Assembly: GCA_003491285.1 (NCBI GenBank)
Contig: CP022705.1
Location: 62,001 to 126,000 of the forward strand
DNA length: 64,000 nucleotides
Direction: 5' to 3'
From: Methanobacterium sp. BRmetb2
Lineage (GTDB): Archaea > Methanobacteriota > Methanobacteria > Methanobacteriales > Methanobacteriaceae
Both the position numbers and the translations under genes were made by a program. The stretch's first letter is position 1, and every line of letters starts with the position of its first letter. The notes beneath the pieces were generated by a model, which made no database searches, had not been told where the DNA came from, and worked only from the letters and a program-made list of their open reading frames with translations. Shown piece by piece: positions 1 through 9,727 of this stretch.

Positions 1-2
1 AA

Positions 3-869
3 AACCGTGGCCATGAGGTTTTAGCAGTAGATCTGCTTCACAATGACAGAGATAATTATATAAGGGCTGATGTGAAAAATTATCGGCAAATAGAACGATT
101 ATTTGATAATGATAAGTTTGACTACATTTATCACCTGGCTGCTGAATACGGCCGATGGAACGGTGAAGAATACTATGAAAATCTGTGGCAGACCAATGTA
201 ATTGGAACCAAACACATGATACGTCTCCAGGAAAAATTAGGGTTCAGGATGATATTTTTCTCATCAGCGGAGGTTTATGGAGACTACAACGGGATTATGA
301 GTGAGAATGTCATGGAGGACAATCCCATAAAAGACACTTATCAGATGAATGACTACGCCATAACCAAGTGGGCCGGTGAGTTGATGTGCATGAACTCAGC
401 TACCATGTTTGACACAGAGACTGTCCGGGTTAGACCTGTGAACTGTTACGGGCCCCACGAACATTACACCCCATACAAAGGATTCATACCCATATTCATT
501 TATAAATCATTATTCGACCAACCTTACACTGTATATGAAGGACACAAGAGAATTATTGACTATGTGGAGGATTCTGCCCGTACCTTTGCCAATATTATAG
601 ACAATTTCATACCTGGAGAGGTTTACAATGTAGGCGGTAAACAGGAATGGGAAAAAGACATAAAAGAGTACTCAGATATTGTCCTGGATGCAGTGGGAAA
701 GGATGATTCGCTGGTGACCTACCATGAAGCAGAGGCCTTTACCACCAAGGTTAAGACCATGGACTTCACCAAGGCTATTCAGGATCTAAAACATGATCCT
801 CAGGTAAATCCAGAAGAAGGAATAAAGAAAACTGTAGATTGGATGAAATGGTACTACCGTATAGAGTAG
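3..869 (+). CDS. NAD-dependent epimerase/dehydratase (5' partial)
   Basis: Extended short-chain dehydrogenase that would epimerise or dehydrate a nucleotide sugar in the cytoplasm. The reading frame is open from base 3 with no stop, so the true start and the N-terminal GxxGxxG nucleotide-binding loop lie before the window. The first in-frame start codon seen (GTG at 72) is internal. The visible part has the SSAEVYG strand and the catalytic YAITK (Y-x-x-x-K) at about 354-368, and ends normally in TAG. It begins a plus-strand run of surface-glycan genes with a GT2 glycosyltransferase 46 bases downstream. The exact sugar substrate cannot be told from sequence. Confidence 0.85.
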   Translation, partial: NRGHEVLAVDLLHNDRDNYIRADVKNYRQIERLFDNDKFDYIYHLAAEYGRWNGEEYYENLWQTNVIGTKHMIRLQEKLGFRMIFFSSAEVYGDYNGIMSENVMEDNPIKDTYQMNDYAITKWAGELMCMNSATMFDTETVRVRPVNCYGPHEHYTPYKGFIPIFIYKSLFDQPYTVYEGHKRIIDYVEDSARTFANIIDNFIPGEVYNVGGKQEWEKDIKEYSDIVLDAVGKDDSLVTYHEAEAFTTKVKTMDFTKAIQDLKHDPQVNPEEGIKKTVDWMKWYYRIE

Positions 870-915
870 TTAACAATTCGATATTATATAATATTATTTA
901 CGGAGAATATAACTA

Positions 916-1800
916 ATGGCTAAAATAACAGCAATACTGCCTGCATATAACGAGGAAATTTCCATAGGAAGTATGGTGCTTAGAACTGCCCAGTACGTGG
1001 ACCAGGTTATTGTAGTGGATGACGGAAGTACCGATAAAACAGCTCAGATTGCAGAGATGGCTGGTGCAGAGGTTGCAAGCCACTCCACCAATAGGGGTAA
1101 AGGTGCAGCACTTAAAACTGGTTTCAATATGGCTAAAGATGCAGATGTGGTGGTAACCATTGACGCTGATGGACAGCACTATCCTGAAGAGATACCCGCC
1201 CTTATAAAGCCTATCCTGGAAGGTGAGGCAGATGTGGTTAATGGGAGCCGGTACATAAATGGAAAAGATGAAAACACTCCCCGTTATAGAAGGGTTGGTC
1301 AAAAGGTTCTGGATAAAGCCAGCAATATTAGCAGTGGATTGGACATCACCGATACCCAAAGTGGGTACCGGGCTTTTGCCAAGCATACCATACCATTATT
1401 CCGATTCCAAGATACTGGATATGGTGTGGAAAGTGAGATGCTGGTAGATGCAGCTAAAAATGATATGCGAATCGTGGAAGTAGAAATTGGCGTGCGTTAC
1501 GATGTGAAAAGTTCAAGCAGACACCCTATTAGTCAGGGTATACAGGTTCTAACCCGTATAATAAGGGACGTTGAGATAAAGAAACCTTTGTACTACTTCA
1601 CGATACCCGGTTTAATTATTGTGGTGGTGGGAATAATTATAAGCCTGTTTTTCATCCGTGATTATATAACTGGTAAAAGCATAACCATGGCCCCTACCCT
1701 GTTGATGATCATGTTTACCCTGGCAGGGATATTCATGACGTTTACCGGTATCATTTTAGACTCTATATCCCGACTTATAGAACGAACCATTAATAAATAA
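916..1800 (+). CDS. GT2 family glycosyltransferase, dolichol-phosphate sugar synthase-like
   Basis: Inverting family 2 glycosyltransferase, probably moving a sugar from a nucleotide donor to a dolichyl-phosphate lipid on the inner membrane face. The GT-A domain shows PAYNEE at residues 9-14, DDGS at 35-38 and the metal-binding DADGQ at 83-87. Two membrane helices follow at about 226-247 and 258-281, the layout seen in membrane-anchored DPM1/AglJ-like enzymes. Its next neighbours are two polytopic GT39-like proteins, which would use lipid-linked sugar donors, so the three may act in sequence; that link is inferred. The sugar is unknown. Confidence 0.85.
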   Translation: MAKITAILPAYNEEISIGSMVLRTAQYVDQVIVVDDGSTDKTAQIAEMAGAEVASHSTNRGKGAALKTGFNMAKDADVVVTIDADGQHYPEEIPALIKPILEGEADVVNGSRYINGKDENTPRYRRVGQKVLDKASNISSGLDITDTQSGYRAFAKHTIPLFRFQDTGYGVESEMLVDAAKNDMRIVEVEIGVRYDVKSSSRHPISQGIQVLTRIIRDVEIKKPLYYFTIPGLIIVVVGIIISLFFIRDYITGKSITMAPTLLMIMFTLAGIFMTFTGIILDSISRLIERTINK

Positions 1801-1832
1801 ACTTTTTCTAATAAATTTTAAGAGACGATTAT

Positions 1833-3503
1833 ATGTTTTTAGATAAAATGAGAGATATATTTTTGAAGGATAGAACTACATCGTTTCTTTTAATTCTACT
1901 TTTATTAATAGTTTCAATTATTTCCCTATCTTTAATAGATCTTCAGTCAAAACTGGGAGTTTATTACTGGGATATATTTGTTTATTTAGGTAATGCCCTG
2001 CGTTTTGCTGGATTAGGTGTGGGCGACCAGATGCTGCTTCCACCATTGCTACCCTTTTTAACCTCATTATTTTTCAGGGCAGGATTTGTATCAGAAAATG
2101 TCGTCTTCATTTTAAGTGGAGTATTGTATGTATTGGGAGCTGTGGGACTTTACCTTTTATTAAATGAAAGATTTAATGCATTTGCCAGTTTTGCCGGGAG
2201 CATCTTTTTTGCTTGCATAGCATTGGTTATTCCCTGGGCAGTTTCTGGAGCAACAGATGTACCTGCCATATCGTTCAGCATATGGGCCATGTTTTTTACT
2301 GTTAGAGCCATTAAAAATCCCTGTTATTACTATATTGCATTTCCCCTGGCAGCCATGGCATTTTTAACCCGTTATACATCTGGTTTTATAATTATTTTGA
2401 TGTTATTTTATATAATTCTAAATAAAGATTACCTCAAACATTTAAAGAATATATTAATTGGCATTGTACTGTCAGCGGCAGTAAGCACACCTTTTCTCAT
2501 ATATTTCTATCGTATTTCAGGCAATGCATTTCCCTTCATTAATCAAATGACCAGCACTGCCACCGGGGCAGTTACAACCGCCAATCCGGGATACAACTTG
2601 GACCTCTTATATTACTTTAAGTACATTCCCAATTACATATCCAGTACACCCCTCAAGTCTTACAGCCAAATTTTAACCACCAGCGGGCCTGCTACCCTTG
2701 TATCATATCTAATTCTCATTATCATCACGATAGGTATCATCATTTACATTTATAATATTGTAAGTTCAGTAAAAAAGGTTAATACCAACTTTTCCAGAAT
2801 AAATCTATTAAAATTCTTTTCTATAATAATTTTAGGCGTTATTTTAGTTTTAACTTACTCTAAGATTTCATATTTAGTAAGTGTAGCAATTCTCTTGGTC
2901 ATATCCTTTTTTATCCATGATTTAATCAAACAAAAACAAAAAGATGCTGATCTAGACGTGATATTTTTCGCATGGTTTATGATGTACTTCCTTTTTTTAA
3001 GTTACCATGCTGTGAAGGTAGACAGGTACATTTTAACAGCCATGCCAGCTCTGGCCTACTTCCTGACCCTCTCCATCAGTTGTATTTCTTCAAAGCTCAA
3101 ATTTAAATATAATAAATTCAATCTAACTTCAGCCATTTTATCTGTGGCTGTGGTAGTGATGATGTTGTCATCAGCATTTTACTTCATCGGAGAAATGCCC
3201 CGGGATTATTACTGGATTGACGATGAAAAAACAGCTGCAGAGTTTTTAACAGATTATGATCCAGACTATCAATCCAAGGTAATTGTTGCTGATCGAGGCC
3301 CGGCCTTTAGCTGGTATTTAAAAAAGAGAGTTTATACTAGAATACCTCGAAACTTCAAAACAAGTGAGGACTTCTTCCATGAACTGGAAACATTAAAGGC
3401 AGATTATTATATAGATGTGCTTAAAAATCCTAAAATGGATATTCCGGGATATGAGAAAATAAAAACCATAGGCATTATCGCTATATATAAAAGAATATAT
3501 TAG
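1833..3503 (+). CDS. Polytopic GT39-like (GT-C) glycosyltransferase, copy 1
   Basis: Integral membrane protein of 556 residues with about 11-12 hydrophobic helices and a soluble C-terminal tail of about 90 residues. It resembles the GT-C superfamily (ArnT/PMT-like), which transfers sugars from polyprenyl-phosphate donors outside the membrane. The first loop carries YYWDIFVYLGNALRF; an acidic residue at this place is catalytic in GT-C enzymes. The next gene is a clear paralogue with the same layout (YWDTFQYLNFARRF). The tail ends in a short segment (near GYEKIKTIGIIAIYKR) matched in the paralogue. Acceptor and sugar are unknown. Confidence 0.7.
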   Translation: MFLDKMRDIFLKDRTTSFLLILLLLIVSIISLSLIDLQSKLGVYYWDIFVYLGNALRFAGLGVGDQMLLPPLLPFLTSLFFRAGFVSENVVFILSGVLYVLGAVGLYLLLNERFNAFASFAGSIFFACIALVIPWAVSGATDVPAISFSIWAMFFTVRAIKNPCYYYIAFPLAAMAFLTRYTSGFIIILMLFYIILNKDYLKHLKNILIGIVLSAAVSTPFLIYFYRISGNAFPFINQMTSTATGAVTTANPGYNLDLLYYFKYIPNYISSTPLKSYSQILTTSGPATLVSYLILIIITIGIIIYIYNIVSSVKKVNTNFSRINLLKFFSIIILGVILVLTYSKISYLVSVAILLVISFFIHDLIKQKQKDADLDVIFFAWFMMYFLFLSYHAVKVDRYILTAMPALAYFLTLSISCISSKLKFKYNKFNLTSAILSVAVVVMMLSSAFYFIGEMPRDYYWIDDEKTAAEFLTDYDPDYQSKVIVADRGPAFSWYLKKRVYTRIPRNFKTSEDFFHELETLKADYYIDVLKNPKMDIPGYEKIKTIGIIAIYKRIY

Positions 3504-3577
3504 CTGAAAGATCATCATAAACTAATAAAAAAATGTGATATCTGTTTTAATAATAACTTTCATCAGAGGAAAACCAT

Positions 3578-5341
3578 ATGAATTCATTGATACAGCGATT
3601 CAAAGCATACGTTAACTCAAATAAGTTATCAGTTTCATTATTTTTATTATTGATGGTTATAACTACAGTAATTACTTTATATAAACTCCAAATACAATTC
3701 AATGTTGATGTTGGCTACTGGGATACATTTCAATACTTAAATTTTGCCCGCAGATTTGCAGTTACCAGCCTAGGTAATGATTTAAGCCTTTCCCCATTTT
3801 TACCCTATTTAACATCATTTATTTTCAACTTAGGCTATATTTCGTCTCATGCTATTTTCATATTAGACAGTATTATCTATTTAATGGGAGTTCTGGCATT
3901 TTACTGTCTTTTAAAAATGAGATTCAATGCTGTGGAAAGTTTTGCAGGAAGTATTATATACGCCACCTTCACTTTAGTTTTAACCTGGGTGGCAGTGGGA
4001 GGTATTGATTTAGCCTCAGTATCCATCAGTATAATGGCCCTTCTATTCACGGTTCTGGCGGTTAAAAAAGATTCTCGATATTATTATCTGGCATTTCCAT
4101 TAGCAGTTATTGCATTTTTCACCAAATACACCGCAGGGTTAATTGGCCTGTTAATATTATTTTACATTTTCACAAACAAGGACTATCTTAAAAATCTTAA
4201 AAATATAATTATCGGGATATTAATTGGCGGAATCATCTCTGCCAGATTTATAATCTATTTTTACACCACCATAGGCAATCCTTTCCCTTTCTTTGGACAG
4301 TTTAAAGGTACAGTATCCAATGCCGCCACTACCATTGATTCTGGTTTCAATCCAGATTACCTGTTTTATCTGAAAAACTTACCTAATTACATCTCCAGTA
4401 TCTCACATCAAAGCGATTTCACAGGATTTTTGAATCCATCTCTAAGTGATCCTACATTTATTGCCTACCTATTACTCGGAATTATGGTTTTGGGCCTGGT
4501 AATCTACCTCTTTAATATAATTAAAAAGTTGAATGAATTAAAAAATGGATACGGAATCTTAAAGACTAAAATGGGTTGGTTGAAGCTGGGAGTTTTTATA
4601 GTACTTCTCGTAATTCTTTTTGTAACTATGGGAAGTGTTTCCTACGTTTTAAGTATTATTATTGTATCCATAATATTTTTATTGATATATCAATTCCTGG
4701 AAACCCTGGATATTAAAAAGATAGACATGGATATAATGTTTTTCTTCTGGTTAGCTGTTTATCTTATATTTAACAGTATATTGGCCACCAAAAATGATAG
4801 ATACTTTGTAAATGTAATGCCGGCTCTGGCATTTCTGGTGGTGCTGGCCGTAAACTGTATCTCCAGTAAAGTCAAGTTTAATTATAGAAACCTGAATTTA
4901 AGTTCGTGGCTATCGATTGCACTGGTGATACTTGTTTTATCATCTTCACTGGCATTTCTGGATAACATACCTGAAAAAAATTATGCCCATGACATGGAAT
5001 CTATCAGTAAGTGGCTCCAAAACTATGATGGGGAAATCTTTAGTAAGGTGATATACTCTAATCACTGGCCTGGATTCGAATGGTATCTCAAAAAAAGAAT
5101 ATACAGAGCCGTACCCCAAACTAAAGAAAGTATGTTCAAAAAAATTGGAGACTTAAATGAGTTTTCAAAATTTTTACAGGACAAAAAGGCTTATTACTAC
5201 ATTTATAAAGGAACAGATCTCTCCATTCCAGATTACCATATAATAAAAAGGGTGGGCATGTTTACTCTATATGAAATTGACAACCCAGAACTACTGGAAG
5301 AACCAGACTATATACAATATAAACCTGGAATTATTATTTAG
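3578..5341 (+). CDS. Polytopic GT39-like (GT-C) glycosyltransferase, copy 2
   Basis: A 587-residue membrane protein and tandem paralogue of the gene before it: same first-loop WD motif (YWDTFQYLNFARRFA), same order of helices, and a similar C-terminal soluble domain containing WYLKKRIY (WYLKKRVY in copy 1). This indicates gene duplication followed by divergence. It probably adds a different sugar, or uses a different acceptor, from a lipid-phosphate sugar donor on the outside of the membrane. The family call rests on topology and the first-loop motif only. Confidence 0.7.
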   Translation: MNSLIQRFKAYVNSNKLSVSLFLLLMVITTVITLYKLQIQFNVDVGYWDTFQYLNFARRFAVTSLGNDLSLSPFLPYLTSFIFNLGYISSHAIFILDSIIYLMGVLAFYCLLKMRFNAVESFAGSIIYATFTLVLTWVAVGGIDLASVSISIMALLFTVLAVKKDSRYYYLAFPLAVIAFFTKYTAGLIGLLILFYIFTNKDYLKNLKNIIIGILIGGIISARFIIYFYTTIGNPFPFFGQFKGTVSNAATTIDSGFNPDYLFYLKNLPNYISSISHQSDFTGFLNPSLSDPTFIAYLLLGIMVLGLVIYLFNIIKKLNELKNGYGILKTKMGWLKLGVFIVLLVILFVTMGSVSYVLSIIIVSIIFLLIYQFLETLDIKKIDMDIMFFFWLAVYLIFNSILATKNDRYFVNVMPALAFLVVLAVNCISSKVKFNYRNLNLSSWLSIALVILVLSSSLAFLDNIPEKNYAHDMESISKWLQNYDGEIFSKVIYSNHWPGFEWYLKKRIYRAVPQTKESMFKKIGDLNEFSKFLQDKKAYYYIYKGTDLSIPDYHIIKRVGMFTLYEIDNPELLEEPDYIQYKPGIII

Positions 5342-5557
5342 AACTTTGGATGAGATTATACTATTAGTAGAACTATATATACTATGATAAATTTTAATAG
5401 CATTTGAAGTCAATAATTATAAACCCTTAATACTGATTAATCTAAAATTAATTCTATACAACTTATAATATGAAAGACTCAAATTTATTCCACTAATTAG
5501 AAGAAAACAGTATTACTAAAATTTATCCCATTACTTAGAATGAAACGAGGTAGAAGT

Positions 5558-6556
5558 ATGAACATATTTAATGAATATGAAGGAAAAACTGTGCTGGTCA
5601 CTGGAGGGGCGGGCTGTGTTGGAAGTAATCTAAGCAGAAAACTTGCAGAACTTGGCACAGAAAAAGTTATAATATTAGACGACCTTTCATCTGCTTATGA
5701 ATGGAATATTCCTCGAGGAGATAATATAGACTTTATCAGTGGTGACATTCTCGATGATGAAGTTTTAAAACGGGTCTTTAAGGAAAAACCCCAATATGTT
5801 TTCCATTTAGCAGCTCATTTTGCCAACCAGAACTCAGTGGATAATCCTAAAAAAGATTTAATGGTCAATGGTGTGGGAATACTAAAAGTATTACAGTTCG
5901 CCCATCTAGCAGGGGTTGAACGATTTGTATACTCGTCTTCAGGATGCGGAGTATACGGTCTTGATTCAAAGATGCCCTTTGAAGAACATGATATATCCAT
6001 CAGTCTACATACTCCTTATCAGGTTACGAAACTACTGGGAGAACTATACACCAACTACTTCCACAATTTATACGACCTGCCTATAGTTAATGCCCGTTTT
6101 TTCAATGTTTTTGGTCCAGGAGAAGTTCCAGGTAAGTACCGTAATGTAATTCCCAACTTTTTCTACTGGTCCATGACCAGCCAGCCACTGCCTATTACTG
6201 GTGACGGCTCAGAAACCAGGGACTGGACTTATGTTGAGGATATTATAAATGGACTGCTGGCCATGGGAATTGAAGAGAAAGCCGTTGGAGAAGCTATAAA
6301 CCTTGGTTCAGGTCAAGACCATCAGGTTATTCACATGGCCAACCTGGTAAACGAGTTAACTGGTAACAGCGAAGGCATAGCTTACATGCCCCGTAGAGAT
6401 TGGGATGCTAAGACCAAGCTTTTATCATCAATAAAAAAGGCAAAAAAAATCCTAGGTTATAAACCTAAAATGAAATTTGAAGATGGTTTAAAGAAAACCC
6501 ATCAATGGTTCCTGGATAACTGGGATAACATAGAAGAATGCGCTGAATTTGACTAA
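5558..6556 (+). CDS. NAD-dependent nucleotide-sugar epimerase/dehydratase
   Basis: Extended SDR enzyme with the NAD-binding GGAGCVGS at residues 16-23, the SSSGCGVYG strand and the catalytic YQVTK. It would change the stereochemistry or reduction state of an NDP-sugar. An ATG at 5540 gives six more residues, but a GAGGT ribosome binding site at 5547-5551 lies inside that extension and six bases before the ATG at 5558, so 5558 is chosen. The gene sits among glycosyltransferases after a 216-base AT-rich gap holding nothing recognisable. UDP-glucose 4-epimerase-like or GDP-mannose dehydratase-like activity is possible; substrate unresolved. Confidence 0.85.
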   Translation: MNIFNEYEGKTVLVTGGAGCVGSNLSRKLAELGTEKVIILDDLSSAYEWNIPRGDNIDFISGDILDDEVLKRVFKEKPQYVFHLAAHFANQNSVDNPKKDLMVNGVGILKVLQFAHLAGVERFVYSSSGCGVYGLDSKMPFEEHDISISLHTPYQVTKLLGELYTNYFHNLYDLPIVNARFFNVFGPGEVPGKYRNVIPNFFYWSMTSQPLPITGDGSETRDWTYVEDIINGLLAMGIEEKAVGEAINLGSGQDHQVIHMANLVNELTGNSEGIAYMPRRDWDAKTKLLSSIKKAKKILGYKPKMKFEDGLKKTHQWFLDNWDNIEECAEFD

Positions 6557-6671
6557 TTTTCATTAAATTTTTATTAATTTCTATTGTTATTTATTAAGGG
6601 AACTCCTTAAAAGTGCTATTAACCATATTGATAATTATAATTAAATTAAATACTAATTTCAAGTGAAATAT

Positions 6672-7865
6672 ATGAAGATACTGGTAGTTCAAGAGTCAGA
6701 TTGGCTAAAAAGAAATCCCCACCAACAGCACCACCTTATGGACCGTTTATCTGCCAAAGGCCATGAAATAAGAGTGATAGACCATGGTATTGACTGGCGA
6801 AGAAAGGATAAAAAGTGGAAGGGGATATACGTTAAAGGAAATGAATGTAAAAACATCCACAAAGTAATTGATGAAGCTAAAATCACAGTTATAAGGCCAA
6901 GTATTATTGAAATTCCAATAATTGATTATATTAGTATACCTATTTTCCATACCCTGGAGATTAACCGGCAGATAAAGGAGTTCAAACCCGATGTTATAGT
7001 GGCCTTTGGACTTTTAAATGCATATTTTGCTGCCCGAGCAGCCCAAAAACATAACATACCCTTTGTTTATTATCTTATTGACGTGTTATATACACTCATC
7101 CCAGAGAAGACCTTCCAGAATTTGGGTAAAACTCTTAAAAAGAAAACATTGACAAGATCCAGCAAAATAATAACCATAAATAAGCGACTGGCAGAACTTG
7201 CCCTGGAATTAGGAGCAAATAAAGAAAAAACCATGATTATTGATGCTGGTATTGACCTGAACGAATTTGAACCAGATATTAGTGGAGAATCCATTCGCCA
7301 GGAATACGCTATAAAAGATACAGATACTGTCTTATTTTTCATGGGGTGGATATATCATTTTGCAGGGATGAAAGAAGTTGCAAAGGCTCTGGGACAGAAT
7401 AAAGATAAATATCCCCATGTCAAGTTGTTAGTAGTGGGGGATGGAGATGCTTATCCTGATATGATAAAGATAAGAGACGAATACCAACTCCATGACCAAC
7501 TTATCCTAACTGGTAAACAGCCCTACCACCGGATCCCTGAATTTATAGCAGCTGCCAATATATGCCTTCTGCCGGCATATGCTGATGAGATAATAATGCA
7601 GGACATTGTACCTATAAAACTCTACGAGTACATGGCCATGAAAAAACCAGTGCTGGCCACCAGATTTCCGGGAATTTCCATGGAATTTGGTGAAGGTAAT
7701 GGAATAATTTATGTTAATGGCCCTGAAGATGTTTTAAGTACTGTGGAACAATATGATACTAATGAATTATCAGAGTTAGGGGAAAAAGCCCGCAAATATG
7801 TTGAAAAAAATGATTGGGAGGATATTACCAGGCACTTTGAGGAAACCCTGGAAAAGTTAATATGA
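6672..7865 (+). CDS. GT4 family glycosyltransferase
   Basis: Retaining GT-B glycosyltransferase of group 1. The C-terminal donor-binding domain has KLYEYMAMKKPVLATRFPG, and a GKQPYHRIPEFIAAANICLLP stretch of the usual kind precedes it. No membrane helix is obvious, so it should act at the cytoplasmic face of the membrane. GTG at 6663 would add three residues; ATG at 6672 gives the normal MKILVV beta-strand start. The stop overlaps the start of the next GT4 gene by four bases (ATGA), so the two are probably translated together. Confidence 0.85.
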   Translation: MKILVVQESDWLKRNPHQQHHLMDRLSAKGHEIRVIDHGIDWRRKDKKWKGIYVKGNECKNIHKVIDEAKITVIRPSIIEIPIIDYISIPIFHTLEINRQIKEFKPDVIVAFGLLNAYFAARAAQKHNIPFVYYLIDVLYTLIPEKTFQNLGKTLKKKTLTRSSKIITINKRLAELALELGANKEKTMIIDAGIDLNEFEPDISGESIRQEYAIKDTDTVLFFMGWIYHFAGMKEVAKALGQNKDKYPHVKLLVVGDGDAYPDMIKIRDEYQLHDQLILTGKQPYHRIPEFIAAANICLLPAYADEIIMQDIVPIKLYEYMAMKKPVLATRFPGISMEFGEGNGIIYVNGPEDVLSTVEQYDTNELSELGEKARKYVEKNDWEDITRHFEETLEKLI

Positions 7866-9046
7866 AAATATTACAGGTAACCCCATTTTTCAAGCCTTCC
7901 TGGGAAGCTGGAGGCCCGCCGAGGCTAGCATATGATGTTTCCAGATCCCTCATTAAAAGAGGTCATGAAGTTACGGTTTACACCACTGATGGTTTCAAGT
8001 ACCGGTTGGATGTGGAAAAAAACCAGCCTGTGGATGTGGATGGTATTGAAACTTACTATTTTCGCAATATCTCCAATTACTTAACCCGGAAAATGAATTT
8101 TTTGACCCCCTATTATTTACCTATGGTGGCCCGCAAGGAAATTAAAAAATTTGATGTTATCCACATACACGAACACCGCACACTGCTGGCTGTTGTAGTC
8201 CATTACTATGCCCATAAATATAATATTCCATACGTACTGCAGCCTAGGGGTTCGGCTCCACTTCTGGGTAAGGATAAGCAGAAAATTTTATTTGACAAGC
8301 TGTATGGAGATAATATTGTCCACGATGCCGACAAGATAATTTTCACATCCCCTATGGAAGCTGAAAGAACAATAAAAACATTTCCCTTTATTAGAAAGGA
8401 ACAGGAAACCTTCACCCCCAACGCCATAGATATAGACTATTTCAAGGAATTACCTGAAAAAGGTACTTTCAGGATGAAATACTCCGTGTCAGAAGATGAT
8501 AAAATAATTTTATACCTGGGCCGTTTGAATAAGATCAAAGGATTAGATACTCTTGTTAAAGCATTTAAATCCATGCAAAAAGATATTAATAACTTAAAAT
8601 TGGTCCTGGTAGGGCCGGATGATGGTTATAAGAACGAATTATTAACCTTGATAGGGGAACTGGAACTTGAAAGTGATGTTATTATGACTGGCACCCTGGA
8701 TGGAAATGATAAGCTTAGCGCCTATGTTGACGGGGATGTATTTGTTTTACCCTCCAGTTACGAGTCATTTGGTAATGTAATATTTGAATCACTACTGTGC
8801 AGCACCCCGGTAATTGTTTCAAGAAACTGTGGTTCTGCTGACATCATAGATACTGCCTCATGTGGATTAACATTTAAATATGGTGATGTTAAGGATCTAA
8901 GAGATAAGATGGATTATTTAATAAGTAATCCAATTAAAGGTAAGGAAATGATAGGTAATGGTCAAGAATATGTTAAAGAAAATTTGACCCATGAAAAGAT
9001 TATCTCCCATATAGAGGAAATATACCACAGCGTGATTAAAAAGTAG
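7862..9046 (+). CDS. GT4 family glycosyltransferase
   Basis: Group 1 glycosyltransferase of 394 residues. The N-terminus has the FFKPSWEAGGPPRLAYDVS glycine-rich acceptor loop typical of GT4, and the C-terminal domain has the E-x7-E signature in ESFGNVIFESLL. It starts within the last codons of the preceding GT4 gene (ATGA overlap), so translational coupling is likely. It probably adds one sugar to a lipid-linked surface oligosaccharide; donor and acceptor are unknown. Confidence 0.88.
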   Translation: MKILQVTPFFKPSWEAGGPPRLAYDVSRSLIKRGHEVTVYTTDGFKYRLDVEKNQPVDVDGIETYYFRNISNYLTRKMNFLTPYYLPMVARKEIKKFDVIHIHEHRTLLAVVVHYYAHKYNIPYVLQPRGSAPLLGKDKQKILFDKLYGDNIVHDADKIIFTSPMEAERTIKTFPFIRKEQETFTPNAIDIDYFKELPEKGTFRMKYSVSEDDKIILYLGRLNKIKGLDTLVKAFKSMQKDINNLKLVLVGPDDGYKNELLTLIGELELESDVIMTGTLDGNDKLSAYVDGDVFVLPSSYESFGNVIFESLLCSTPVIVSRNCGSADIIDTASCGLTFKYGDVKDLRDKMDYLISNPIKGKEMIGNGQEYVKENLTHEKIISHIEEIYHSVIKK

Positions 9047-9150
9047 AGATTAAATATTTACTAAAATTGTTATTAATAGATTAAAAATTGAAATTAAATA
9101 TTATTCCATAAAATTATTCTAATCTAATAAAAATCCAAAAAGGTTACAAT

Positions 9151-9690
9151 ATGGAAAACCAGGAAACTCCTCAGGAATACGGAGAAAATAATAATGACCT
9201 TATTTTATGGCTATTTTATACCCATATTGCCTCTAAAATTCCATATGCATTAGGAAACAGTATTCGGCAACCTTTCTTAGAAAAACTCCTAAAAAAGATA
9301 GGAAGTGATGTTTCCATAGCCACTAACGTAAAACTGCTCCACCCCCAAAGTATTACACTTAAAAACAAGGTAGGAGTAGCAAATGGAGTAATATTAGACG
9401 GCCGTGGAGGTATTGATATTGATGAATACACTATTGTGGGTTTTGAATCTGTGATCTTATCCTGCACCCATCAACATCAAAAAAAAGACATTCCCATAAG
9501 GGACCAAGGTATGTTTACAGCTCCAGTAAAAATTGGTAAAGATGTGTGGATAGGGGCTCGGGTAATGATCCTACCAGGGGTGACTATTGGTGATAGGTCA
9601 ATAATTGGTGCAAACTCAGTTGTAACCAAAGATGTGGCACCTAATTCTATAGTAGGAGGCATACCTGCCAAGTTCATAAAAGACCGCTAA
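9151..9690 (+). CDS. Left-handed beta-helix acetyltransferase (WbbJ/maltose acetyltransferase-like)
   Basis: Hexapeptide-repeat acyltransferase of 179 residues. The second half shows the repeat pattern (WIGARVMILPGVTIGDRSII) and the family ending GGIPAKFIKDR. A CTHQHQKKD segment supplies the histidine expected for acetyl-CoA-dependent O-acetylation. Being inside a glycosyltransferase run, it most likely acetylates a sugar of the surface glycan. The N-terminal 40 residues are less conserved in character and may contact the membrane or a partner. Confidence 0.85.
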   Translation: MENQETPQEYGENNNDLILWLFYTHIASKIPYALGNSIRQPFLEKLLKKIGSDVSIATNVKLLHPQSITLKNKVGVANGVILDGRGGIDIDEYTIVGFESVILSCTHQHQKKDIPIRDQGMFTAPVKIGKDVWIGARVMILPGVTIGDRSIIGANSVVTKDVAPNSIVGGIPAKFIKDR

Positions 9691-9727
9691 AACAATTTAT
9701 GAAAAATTTTCTAAATTTCTGATCAGC

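Noticed and set aside
913..1386. 157-codon open frame on the minus strand
   Set aside because: Lies entirely opposite a clear GT2 glycosyltransferase and has a cysteine-rich, unstructured composition typical of an antisense shadow.
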